A stretch of 59,301 nt of DNA from Kineosporia sp. A_224. Its GTDB lineage: Bacteria > Actinomycetota > Actinomycetes > Actinomycetales > Kineosporiaceae. Position 1 is the stretch's first letter, and each line of letters opens with the position of its first letter. A program made the translations under genes and the position numbers. The notes beneath the pieces are model-generated. The model was not told the DNA's origin. It ran no database searches and was given only the letters and a program-made list of their open reading frames with translations. Below, one piece after another: positions 25,283 to 36,190 of the stretch. The stretch is taken from assembly GCF_002198655.1 (NCBI RefSeq), contig NZ_MWLN01000191.1, positions 270,839 to 330,139 of the forward strand, written 5' to 3'.

Positions 25283-25867
25283 CTACCGCAGAGTGACGAG
25301 CCGTCCGGCGATGTCGACGGCCAGGGCGATCTGGTGGTCGAGCGCGGCGGCGCTCCCCCACCACGACACGGACGTGACGACGAGCCCCTCGCCGGTCACC
25401 CGGACCGACCACAGCTCGGCCGGCCGCATCGTGCCGTCACCGTGCCGGGCGAGCGGCCAGTGCTCGACGCGCCGGTGCAGGTCCGTGTCGAGGACACCGT
25501 GCGGGTCGGTGACGACGAACCGGCCCGGCGTGCCGCCGTCGGGCGCGCCCCGCTGCGGGCGGCCCAGGAGCCGCCCCACCCGTGCCGCCCATCGACCGAG
25601 GTCGGAGTGCGGACCGGGCCTGCTCACGTCGAGCAGCGGGCCCGTCGACCCGGCCCCGGACCGGCGGGCGCGCAGCGCCGGGCACACCCATCTCACCGAC
25701 GACGCCGGGTCGGCCTCGCCGGTCGGCGTCCCGTCGTCCAGGTCGCAGTACCAGGGCAGGGCGGCCGCCCGCGGCTCGAGCCTCAGCGCGTGCGCCCCGG
25801 CAGCCGTCACGACGAGGTCGCGAGCAGCGGCCACCTCGTGCACGAAGTCGTTCGCCGGAGCGACCAT
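25283..25867 (-). CDS. Uncharacterised actinobacterial protein, leaderless
   Basis: This 194-aa protein is not recognised. It is soluble, with no signal peptide. Features include FVHEVAAARDLVVTAAG, PWYCDLDDGTPTGEADPASS and a C-terminal part with TGEGLVVTSVSWWGSAAALD and HQIALAVDIAGRLVTLR. ATG at 25867 is chosen because TACGAT precedes it by exactly six bases with no ribosome site; the frame stays open to 26092 but overlaps the next gene. It is divergent from the large hybrid kinase (25991) and might be regulated together with it. Confidence 0.6.
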   Translation of the reverse strand: MVAPANDFVHEVAAARDLVVTAAGAHALRLEPRAAALPWYCDLDDGTPTGEADPASSVRWVCPALRARRSGAGSTGPLLDVSRPGPHSDLGRWAARVGRLLGRPQRGAPDGGTPGRFVVTDPHGVLDTDLHRRVEHWPLARHGDGTMRPAELWSVRVTGEGLVVTSVSWWGSAAALDHQIALAVDIAGRLVTLR

Positions 25868-25873
25868 GACGGC

Positions 25874-25879
25874 ATCGTA
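25874..25879 (-). promoter_or_regulatory. -10 box for leaderless gene at 25867
   Basis: On the minus strand TACGAT is followed by six bases and then ATG, the geometry of a leaderless transcript. The same TANNNT-N6-start pattern is found before the genes at 33075, 38363 and 41537. Confidence 0.5.
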
Positions 25880-25990
25880 GGACGATCCGCCGATACCTGG
25901 CGGTCCAAGATCGACATGCGCGAACCGGCGGACCGTGTCTAATCCTCCAAGGATCTGCGAGAGGACCGGACGCGTGACAGGACGCCATCG

Positions 25991-28900
25991 GTGATCGAGC
26001 ACGCGCTGTCCCGTGCCGGCACCGTGGGCACGGACCTCCTCGAGGTGCCCTGGGAGCAGCACCCCCTGGGCCCGCCCGGGCGGTGGCCCCACACCCTCGC
26101 GAACGCCGTCCGGACCATGCTCTCCTCACGCTTCGCCATGTGGATGGCGTGGGGTCCCGAGCTGACCTTCTTCTGCAACGACGCGTACCGCCGCGACACC
26201 CTCGGGTCGAAGTACCCGTGGGCCCTGGGCCGCAGCGCACGTGAGGTGTGGAAGGAGATCTGGCCGGACATCGGCCCGCGCATCGAGCACGTCGTGGGCA
26301 CCGGCGAGGCCACCTGGGACGAGGGGCTGCAGCTGTTCCTGGAGCGCAACGGGTACGTCGAGGAGACTTACCACACCTTCTCGTACAGCCCGCTCGTGGA
26401 CGACGACGGCACGGCGGCAGGGATGCTCTGCGTCGTCAGCGAGGAGACCGAACGGGTCGTCGGCGAGCGCCGGATGCGCACCCTGCGGGACCTGGGCACC
26501 GACCGGTCGGTCGTCCGCGAGGAGGCGGACGTCTTCGCCTCCGCACAGGTCCATCTCGGGGCCAACCCGTGGTGCCTGCCCTTCACGGCGACGTACCTCT
26601 TCGACGTGGACGGCGACGCCCGGCTGGTGTCCGCGACCGGGGCCGTGGCCGGCGACCCGGTCGCACCGCGCGTCGTCAGGGCCACGGCCACGGACCCGGT
26701 GTGGCCGCTCGCGAGCGCGGCGGCGGGCCGGGAGTGCGTCGTCGACGACCTCGCCGCCCGCTTCCCCGACGTCCCTGCGGGGGGCTGGCCGCAGCCGCCG
26801 GACCGGGCCGCCGTCCTGCCGCTCGCGCAGACCGCGACGGACGCGGTGACCGGCTTCGTCGTCGTGGGCCTCAACCGGTACCGGCCCTACGACGAGGGGT
26901 ACGCCGGCTTCCTGCGCCTCGTGGCCGGGCACCTCGGCACCGGGGTCGCCGCGGCCCGTGCCTACCAGGCCGAACGGGCCCGGGCAGAGGCCCTCACGGA
27001 GCTGGACCGCGCGAAGACGAGCTTCTTCACCAATGTCAGCCACGAGTTCCGCACCCCGCTGACGCTCCTGCTGGGCCCGGCCGAGGACGCGCTCGCCGAC
27101 ACCGCGCACCCGCTCGACGCGACGCAGCGCGAGCGGGTCGAGGTCATGCGCCGCAACGCCGTCCGGCTGCTCAAGCTCGTGAACATGCTCCTGGACTTCT
27201 CCCGGCTGGGGTCGGGACGGATGACGGCCCGCTACGAGCCGCTCGACCTGGGCAGCACGACGGCCGAGCTCGCGGGGATGTTCCGGCCGGCGTTCGAGGC
27301 GGCCGGTCTGGACCTCGTCGTCGAGGTCGCGCAGGACACCGGCGGGGGCGTCGTCGCCCACGTCGACCACGAGATGTGGTCGAAGATCGTCCTCAACCTG
27401 TTGTCCAACGCGCTCAAGCACACGTTCACCGGCGGCGTCCGGGTCACGGTGTCGGCGGACGAGCAGACGGTGGAGCTCGCCGTCACCGACTCCGGCATCG
27501 GCGTCGACGCCACGGAGCAGAAGCGTCTCTTCGAACGGTTCCACCGCGTCCTCGGGGCACGATCGCGCAGCCACGAGGGGTCGGGCATCGGGCTCGCCCT
27601 CGTCGCCGAGCTGGCGCAGCTGCACGGCGGGAGCGTCGGGGTGGAGAGCACCCCGGGGCAGGGCAGCACCTTCCGGGTCCGCGTCCGGCGCGGCAGCGAC
27701 CACCTGCCGCCCGAGCAGGTCGTCCGGCCGGCCGGCGCCCCGCGGAGCGGCGCCGCGGACCGGCAGGTGGAGGGCTTCCTCACCGAGGCGCTGCGCTGGT
27801 CGCAGCCACCGGACGACGCGGCCGGGCAGCACCGGGCGGGCCCGGACGCACCGCACGTGCTCGTCGTCGACGACAACGCCGACATGCGCGACTACCTGGT
27901 GTCCCTGCTGTCGCCGACGTACGACCTGGCCGTCGCCGGTGACGGCCTCGCCGCCCTGGAGCGCGTCCGCGAGCGCCGCCCGGACCTCGTGGTCTCCGAC
28001 GTCATGATGCCGGGGCTGGACGGCTTCGGCCTGCTGCAGAAGCTGCGCGGGGACGACGCGACCGCCGACATCCCGATCATCCTGCTCTCCGCCCGGGCCG
28101 GGGACGAGGCGACGGTCGAGGGCCTCGACGCAGGTGCGGACGACTACCTCGTCAAGCCGTTCTCCGCCCGTGAGCTCACGGCCCGGGTCCGGTCGAACCT
28201 CGAGCTCGACCGCAGCCGCCGCAACGCGGTCGAGCTCGAGCACAACCGGGTGCTCCTCGACCAGGCGCAGCGCCTCGCCGCGGTCGGCAGCTGGGAGCTC
28301 GACATGGCCACCGGCGCGCTGTCGGTGTCCGACGAGCTCGTCCGGCAGACCGGGCTGTCGGCCGCGGAGGTGGGCCGGCTCGGGCTCGAGGGCGCGCTGG
28401 CGCACGTCATCCACCCGGACGACGCGGACGTCGTGCGGGGCGCGCTGGCCCGGGCCGTCCGGGGCGAGCCGCTGGACCTCCAGGTCCGGTTCGTGCGGCC
28501 GGACGGCGAGGTCCGCACCAACCGGGTGCTCGGCGAGCTGGTGGAGTCGGTGACCGGCGACCGCAACCGGTTGCGCGGCAGCTCGCAGGACGTCACCGAG
28601 CAGCTGAGATCCGTCGGGCTGCAGGCCGCCGCAGCGGCCGCGCGGGAGGCGGCCGCGCGCGAGCACGAGATCGCGCGGCAGCTCCAGCTGAGCCTGCTGC
28701 CGGAACGCTGGATCACCCCGGACCACCTGCGGATCGCCACGTTCTACCGGGCAGGGGTCGAGGGCGCGCACATCGGCGGCGACTGGTACGACGTCATCGA
28801 GCTGGGGGCCGGCCGGGCCGCGCTCGTCATCGGCGACGTCATGGGCCGGGGCGTCCGGGCGGCCGCGATCATGGCCCAGCTGCGGGCCTCGGCCCGGGCC

Positions 28901-29746
28901 TACGCCCGGCTGGACCTGCGGCCCGCGGACGTCCTCGAGCTGCTCGACGGCGTCGTCCGCGACCTCGGCGACGACCAGATCGTCACGTGCCTCTACGCCG
29001 TCTACGACCCGGGCGACCGGACCTTCACCTTCGCCAACGCCGGGCACCTGCCCCCGCTGCTCGTCACCGGCGGGTCGGACGTGCGGCGCCTCGCCGACAC
29101 CGCCGGGCAGCCGCTCGGCACCGGACCGTTCACGCTGGAGGAGGAGACCGTGCTGCTCACCGGTCCGGCGACGGTGGCGCTCTACACCGACGGTCTCGTC
29201 GAACGCCGCGACAGCGACATCGACGCCGGCGTGGACGCGCTCGCCGCGGTGCTGGGACGCGCCGGCGCGGACGCCGTCACCCCGGACCGGCTCGTCGCCG
29301 AACTGCTGCCGGACGGCGCCGACGACGACGTGGCGATCCTCCTCGCGGACTTCCTGGGCGAGTCCGCCGGGACCACGACCCACACCTGGCCGGTGGCCGA
29401 CGCAGCCGCTGCCGTGCAGGGGATCCGGCACGCCGTCGGCGAGGTCCTGCGGCAGTGGTCGCTCCCGCAGGAACGGACCGACGACGTCCTGCTCGTCGTG
29501 AGCGAGCTGACCACCAACGCGATCGTCCACGGGCGCCCGCCCGTCGAGCTGCGGCTGCGCCACGACGGCCGGCGGGTGGTCGTCGAGGTGCACGACGCGG
29601 CCGCCTACCTGCCCCGCAAGCAGCGGCCCACCACCGACGACGAGCACGGCCGCGGCCTCGTCCTCGTCTCCCGCGTCACCGAACGCTGGGGGACGCGGCC
29701 GACGGGTCGCGGCAAGGCCGTCTGGTGCGTGCTGCCGGCGGGGTGA
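25991..29746 (+). CDS. Hybrid sensor: PAS-GAF-histidine kinase-receiver-PAS-PP2C phosphatase-ATPase
   Basis: This 1251-aa protein combines a two-component sensor with a stress-type phosphatase switch. In order: PAS-like (about 20-150), GAF (about 170-320), HisKA with FFTNVSHEFRTPLTLL (His 351), HATPase with NLLSNALKHTF and DSGIGVDA (500s), receiver with VLVVDDNADMRDYL and VVSDVMMPGLDGF (Asp 670), second PAS (about 755-870), coiled helix AREHEIARQLQLSLLP, SpoIIE-type PP2C with GGDWYDVIELG and VIGDVMGRG, and a C-terminal RsbW-like ATPase with ELTTNAIVHGRPP. No membrane segment, so cytoplasmic. Likely controls an anti-sigma/antagonist pair, but no sigma factor gene is adjacent. GTG 25991 is the best in-frame start. 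Confidence 0.9.
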   Translation: MIEHALSRAGTVGTDLLEVPWEQHPLGPPGRWPHTLANAVRTMLSSRFAMWMAWGPELTFFCNDAYRRDTLGSKYPWALGRSAREVWKEIWPDIGPRIEHVVGTGEATWDEGLQLFLERNGYVEETYHTFSYSPLVDDDGTAAGMLCVVSEETERVVGERRMRTLRDLGTDRSVVREEADVFASAQVHLGANPWCLPFTATYLFDVDGDARLVSATGAVAGDPVAPRVVRATATDPVWPLASAAAGRECVVDDLAARFPDVPAGGWPQPPDRAAVLPLAQTATDAVTGFVVVGLNRYRPYDEGYAGFLRLVAGHLGTGVAAARAYQAERARAEALTELDRAKTSFFTNVSHEFRTPLTLLLGPAEDALADTAHPLDATQRERVEVMRRNAVRLLKLVNMLLDFSRLGSGRMTARYEPLDLGSTTAELAGMFRPAFEAAGLDLVVEVAQDTGGGVVAHVDHEMWSKIVLNLLSNALKHTFTGGVRVTVSADEQTVELAVTDSGIGVDATEQKRLFERFHRVLGARSRSHEGSGIGLALVAELAQLHGGSVGVESTPGQGSTFRVRVRRGSDHLPPEQVVRPAGAPRSGAADRQVEGFLTEALRWSQPPDDAAGQHRAGPDAPHVLVVDDNADMRDYLVSLLSPTYDLAVAGDGLAALERVRERRPDLVVSDVMMPGLDGFGLLQKLRGDDATADIPIILLSARAGDEATVEGLDAGADDYLVKPFSARELTARVRSNLELDRSRRNAVELEHNRVLLDQAQRLAAVGSWELDMATGALSVSDELVRQTGLSAAEVGRLGLEGALAHVIHPDDADVVRGALARAVRGEPLDLQVRFVRPDGEVRTNRVLGELVESVTGDRNRLRGSSQDVTEQLRSVGLQAAAAAAREAAAREHEIARQLQLSLLPERWITPDHLRIATFYRAGVEGAHIGGDWYDVIELGAGRAALVIGDVMGRGVRAAAIMAQLRASARAYARLDLRPADVLELLDGVVRDLGDDQIVTCLYAVYDPGDRTFTFANAGHLPPLLVTGGSDVRRLADTAGQPLGTGPFTLEEETVLLTGPATVALYTDGLVERRDSDIDAGVDALAAVLGRAGADAVTPDRLVAELLPDGADDDVAILLADFLGESAGTTTHTWPVADAAAAVQGIRHAVGEVLRQWSLPQERTDDVLLVVSELTTNAIVHGRPPVELRLRHDGRRVVVEVHDAAAYLPRKQRPTTDDEHGRGLVLVSRVTERWGTRPTGRGKAVWCVLPAG

Positions 29747-29752
29747 GCCGGC

Positions 29753-32318
<2,566 letters not shown>

Positions 32319-32453
32319 GTGCGGATCTTCGTCACACCGCCGCGTCGGGCAACCGGATGCCGCGGCGTCCGGCGGCGGCTAGCGTCGGTGGTGTGCCGGC
32401 GTCCGCCGGACCCGTAGCCACCGCCCGACCCGGCCCGATTGCGAGCGCCGACG

Positions 32454-33038
32454 ATGTCCCTGCCCGTGCAGCGCCGGCCCGTGACGCCGCGCCGGCCGGA
32501 GCGCGCCGTCGCGCTCGTGCTGCTGTGCGGTGCGCTCGGCCTCGGCTACGTGACCCTGCAGGCCCTCGCGCCGCCCCCGCAGGGCGCGCCCGCGCCGGCC
32601 CCGACGGTGCTCGTCGCCGGCGACGGTGCCCCCACCGCGGGGTGCGGGGCCGGCGACACGCCGGGGCCGGCGGACGACCCCACGTACTGCGAGCGGCTGG
32701 ACGCCGACCGCCGGTCCCGCGACCCCGTCGACCCGGGGCGCGTGGCCGACCTGCGGCACGACCGCGCCCGGGTGGCCGCTCTGCTCGCCCCGCCCTACGG
32801 GCCGCCGCCGGAGCACACCCCCGAGGACGTGCTCGTGACCCTGCGCGCCGCGGGGTTCCGGCAGTCCCAGGCCCGGCCGGCGCGCACCGACGACCCCGCC
32901 CCGGCGGGCTCCCTCGTCTACGCCGTGCAGGTCCCGGGCGGGTGCCTGGTCGGGTCCCTCGCCGTCGGCGACGCGGGGCGGGACGACGGACCGACGGTCG
33001 TCGGGACGCTCCCGGACCGGTCCTGTCTGGCGCTCTGA
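32454..33038 (+). CDS. Membrane-anchored uncharacterised protein
   Basis: This 194-aa protein has a basic N-terminus, one membrane segment (ALVLLCGALGLGYVTLQAL, about residues 16-35), then a proline/alanine-rich linker and an extracytoplasmic domain with two cysteines (TAGCGAGD, PTYCERLD) and a third and fourth near the end (GGCLVGSLAV, DRSCLAL) that could form disulphides. The domain DVLVTLRAAGFRQSQARPA looks like a helix-strand unit. No family recognised. ATG 32454 is chosen; a TAGCGT -10 box lies at 32380-32385. Confidence 0.6.
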   Translation: MSLPVQRRPVTPRRPERAVALVLLCGALGLGYVTLQALAPPPQGAPAPAPTVLVAGDGAPTAGCGAGDTPGPADDPTYCERLDADRRSRDPVDPGRVADLRHDRARVAALLAPPYGPPPEHTPEDVLVTLRAAGFRQSQARPARTDDPAPAGSLVYAVQVPGGCLVGSLAVGDAGRDDGPTVVGTLPDRSCLAL

Positions 33039-33062
33039 CCGCCGCGGGCCGATCACGGTGTA

Positions 33063-33068
33063 TACGTT
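33063..33068 (+). promoter_or_regulatory. -10 box for leaderless glycogen phosphorylase transcript
   Basis: TACGTT (within TATACGTTT) is followed by exactly six bases and then the GTG start at 33075. No ribosome-binding sequence is present, so a leaderless message is expected. Confidence 0.55.
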
Positions 33069-33074
33069 TGCAGG

Positions 33075-35594
33075 GTGACCGACAACGACTACGTCATCGA
33101 TCCCGTGAAGGGGCCCCGCGTGGTCCCGACCCACGATCGGGCGCTCGCCCCTGTCCAGTCCCCCGAGACCGACGTCGACGGCTTCGTCGGTGCGTTCCTG
33201 CGTGAGCTCAACTTCGGTCAGGGCGTGTCGCTGGCCCGCGCCTCGGTCAACGACCAGCACCTCGCGCTCGCCCGCACGGTGCGGCAGTACCTCATGGCCC
33301 GCTGGCTCGAGGCGATCGCCCAGCAGCGGAAGAACCCGGTCAAGGCGGTCGGCTACCTCTCGGCCGAGTACCTGCTCGGCCGCCAGCTCGACAACGCGCT
33401 GCTCGCGACCGGCCTGGTGGACGTCGTCGAGGAGGGCCTGGCCGCGTGCGGCCTGAGCCTGGACACGCTGCGCGACCAGGAGGTGGAGCCCGGGCTCGGC
33501 AACGGCGGCCTGGGCCGGCTCGCGGCCTGCTTCATCGACTCCCTCGCGACGATGAGCGTGCCGTGCATCGGCTACGGCATCCGGTACGAGTACGGGATCT
33601 TCCGGCAGACCTTCGTCGACGGGCGCCAGGTCGAGCAGCCGGACACCTGGCTCACCCTCGGCGGGCCGTGGGAGTTCCCGCACCCGGAGTCCTCGCAGCT
33701 CGTCAACTTCGCCGGCCACACCGAGAGGTTCACCGACGAGGACGGCGTCGAGCGCACCCGCTGGGTGCCGGGCTGGAACGTCCTCGGTGTGCCCTACAAC
33801 TACATGGTCCCCGGGTACCGCAACGGCCGCGTCAACACGCTGCGGCTGTGGAGCGCCCGCGCCACGAAGGCCTTCGACCTGGAGATCTTCAACGCCGGCG
33901 ACTACGCCGAGGCGGTCCGCGCGCAGACGTTCGCCGAGAACATCTCCAAGGTGCTCTACCCGGAGGACTCCACGCCGCAGGGCAAGGAGCTGCGCCTGCA
34001 GCAGCAGTACTTCTTCGTCGCCTGCTCGCTGGCCGACTACATGTTCGAGGTGCTGCACAGCACCTTCGACCCGGCGGCGCTGGCGGACCGGATCATCTTC
34101 CAGCTCAACGACACCCACCCGGTGATCGCCGTCCCCGAGCTCATGCGCCTGCTCGTGGACGTCCTCAAGCAGCCGTGGGACAAGGCCTGGGCCATCACCC
34201 GGCAGTGCTTCGCCTACACGTGCCACACCCTGCTGCCCGAGGCCCTCGAAGTGTGGCCGGTCGAGCTCATCGGCCGGCTGCTGCCGCGCCACATGGAGAT
34301 CATCGAGCGGATCAACGCCGAGTTCCTCGACGAGGTCCGCGCGGCGTTCCCGGGCGACGAGATGCGGGTGCGCCGGATGTCGATCATCTCCGACTACCCG
34401 GAGCGCGGCGTCCGGATGGCGTTCCTCGCCACCGTGGCCGCGACGAGGGTCAACGGCGTCGCGGCCCTGCACTCGGAGCTGCTGCGCGACAAGGTGCTCC
34501 CGGACTTCTCCGAGCTGTGGCCGGAGAAGTTCATCAACGTCACCAACGGCGTCACGCCGCGCCGCTTCGTCCGGCAGTCGAACCCGCTGCTGTCCGGGCT
34601 CATCACCGAGGCGGTCGGCGACGGCTGGGTCACCGACCTCGACCGGCTGCGCGGCCTCGAGCCGCTCGCCGACGACGCCGGGTTCCGGGCCCGCTTCCGG
34701 GAGGTCAAGCAGGCCAACAAGACCCGGCTGTTCGAGCTGCTGCAGCGCCGTGACGGCTACGACCTGCCCGAGGGCAGCATGCTCGACGTCATGGTCAAGC
34801 GGCTGCACGAGTACAAGCGGCAGTCGCTCAAGCTGCTGCACATCGTGACCCTCTACGAGAGCCTCGTCTCCGGCCGCGTCGACCCGGCGGACATCGTGCC
34901 GCGGACGTTCATCTTCGGCGCCAAGGCCGCCCCCGGCTACCGGATGGCGAAGGAGACGATCTACCTCATCAACTCGGTGGCCTCCGTGGTCAACGCGGAC
35001 CCCCGGGCGAAGGGCGTGCTCACCGTCGCGTTCCCGGCGAACTACAACGTCACCCTCGCCGAGACCCTCATCCCGGCGGCGGACCTGTCGGAGCAGATCT
35101 CGCTCGCCGGCAAGGAGGCCTCGGGCACGGGCAACATGAAGTTCGCCCTCAACGGTGCCCTGACGATCGGCACGGACGACGGCGCCAACGTCGAGCTGCG
35201 CCAGCTCGTCGGCGACGACAACTTCTTCCTCTTCGGGATGCTCGAGCCCGAGGTCGCCGCGCTCACCGAGCGGGGCTACGTGCCGAGCAGCTTCTACGAG
35301 GCGGACGACGACCTCAAGCGCGCCATCGACCTCATCTCGTCGGGTGCGTTCTCGGGCGGCGACCGCGGGGCCTTCGAGCCGCTGGTCTCCAACCTGCTCC
35401 ACGAGGACCGCTTCATGGCCCTCGCGGACTACCGCGCGTACGTCGACGCGCAGGCGAAGGTCGACGCGGCGTACGGCGACCAGGAGGCCTGGAGCCGCTC
35501 GGCGATCCTCAACATCGCCCGGTGCGGGTTCTTCTCCTCCGACCGTTCCATGCGCGACTACATCGACCGGATCTGGCACACCGAGCCGGTCTGA
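33075..35594 (+). CDS. glgP: Glycogen/starch/alpha-glucan phosphorylase
   Basis: This 839-aa enzyme releases glucose 1-phosphate from alpha-1,4-glucans in the cytoplasm. It has full family length, the substrate/phosphate motifs EPGLGNGGLGRLAACFIDS, FQLNDTHPVIAVPELMR and VTNGVTPRRF, VKRLHEYKRQ, and the PLP-lysine region EASGTGNMKFALNGALTIGT. GTG 33075 is the only plausible start and is leaderless. It follows the membrane-anchored hypothetical by 36 bases and converges on the DUF1801 gene across a strong bidirectional terminator. It links stored glycogen to central metabolism. Confidence 0.96.
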   Translation: MTDNDYVIDPVKGPRVVPTHDRALAPVQSPETDVDGFVGAFLRELNFGQGVSLARASVNDQHLALARTVRQYLMARWLEAIAQQRKNPVKAVGYLSAEYLLGRQLDNALLATGLVDVVEEGLAACGLSLDTLRDQEVEPGLGNGGLGRLAACFIDSLATMSVPCIGYGIRYEYGIFRQTFVDGRQVEQPDTWLTLGGPWEFPHPESSQLVNFAGHTERFTDEDGVERTRWVPGWNVLGVPYNYMVPGYRNGRVNTLRLWSARATKAFDLEIFNAGDYAEAVRAQTFAENISKVLYPEDSTPQGKELRLQQQYFFVACSLADYMFEVLHSTFDPAALADRIIFQLNDTHPVIAVPELMRLLVDVLKQPWDKAWAITRQCFAYTCHTLLPEALEVWPVELIGRLLPRHMEIIERINAEFLDEVRAAFPGDEMRVRRMSIISDYPERGVRMAFLATVAATRVNGVAALHSELLRDKVLPDFSELWPEKFINVTNGVTPRRFVRQSNPLLSGLITEAVGDGWVTDLDRLRGLEPLADDAGFRARFREVKQANKTRLFELLQRRDGYDLPEGSMLDVMVKRLHEYKRQSLKLLHIVTLYESLVSGRVDPADIVPRTFIFGAKAAPGYRMAKETIYLINSVASVVNADPRAKGVLTVAFPANYNVTLAETLIPAADLSEQISLAGKEASGTGNMKFALNGALTIGTDDGANVELRQLVGDDNFFLFGMLEPEVAALTERGYVPSSFYEADDDLKRAIDLISSGAFSGGDRGAFEPLVSNLLHEDRFMALADYRAYVDAQAKVDAAYGDQEAWSRSAILNIARCGFFSSDRSMRDYIDRIWHTEPV

Positions 35595-35615
35595 CCGAGC
35601 CCGCTCGACAGTGCC

Positions 35616-35654
35616 GTCCTGGCCGGTGCCGCACGACGCGGCGCCGGTCAGGAC
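35616..35654. terminator. Bidirectional terminator between glgP and DUF1801 gene
   Basis: A 17-base stem (35616-35632 with 35638-35654, two non-Watson-Crick positions that can form G-U pairs) closes a 5-base loop. It lies 21 bases after the glgP stop and covers the stop of the convergent gene (35648-35650). No T-run follows. Confidence 0.6.
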
Positions 35655-36082
35655 GTCGCGGCCCTGACCAGCTCGGCGACCCGCTGCTCGACGTCGGGGC
35701 TCCAGGCGGCGAGCGCGTAGGACGACGGCCACATGTCGCCGTCGTCGAGGGTCGCCGCGTCCTGGAAGCCCAGCGTGCAGTAGCGGTACGTGAACTTGCC
35801 GGCGTCCTGGAAGAAGACGACGACCTTGCCGGCCCCGTTCGCGTAGGCCGGCATGCCGTACCAGGTCTTCGGCGACAGACCGGGAGCGGCGGCGGTGACC
35901 GTCGCGTGCACGCGCTCGGCGAGCGCCTGGTCCTCGGGGGCCATCTTCGCGATGGCCTCCAGGACGGCCTCCAGGCCCTCCGCCTTCTTGGCGCCCTTCT
36001 TCCCCTCGGCGCGCAGCTCGGCGGCGCGCTCCTTCATCGCGGCACGCTCGGCCGCGCTGAAACCGTCGGTCTTCGCTGCCAT
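35648..36082 (-). CDS. DUF1801 (YdhG-like) protein
   Basis: This 144-aa cytoplasmic protein has a charged N-terminal helix rich in Ala, Lys and Glu (AAMKERAAELRAEGKKGAKK), then a DUF1801 core with HATVTAAAPGLSPKTWYGMP and VVVFFQDAGKFTYRYCTLGF. The family includes YdhG, linked to iron handling in Bacillus, but most members are uncharacterised. ATG 36082 is chosen over an upstream in-frame codon because GAGAGGGG lies just before it. Confidence 0.78.
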   Translation of the reverse strand: MAAKTDGFSAAERAAMKERAAELRAEGKKGAKKAEGLEAVLEAIAKMAPEDQALAERVHATVTAAAPGLSPKTWYGMPAYANGAGKVVVFFQDAGKFTYRYCTLGFQDAATLDDGDMWPSSYALAAWSPDVEQRVAELVRAATS

Positions 36083-36190
36083 CGTCGGCCCCTCTCCGGT
36101 GCGGGGCCCGGTCCGTACCGGGCCCTCCACGACGACGCTAGGTGCGGGCGCGGCGAGCGGGCTTCTCGATTCCTGACCGGTTCCGGCGGC

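Noticed and set aside
26126-29647. 1173-aa open frame antisense to the hybrid kinase
   Set aside because: Shadow frame; the plus-strand protein has eight recognisable domains.
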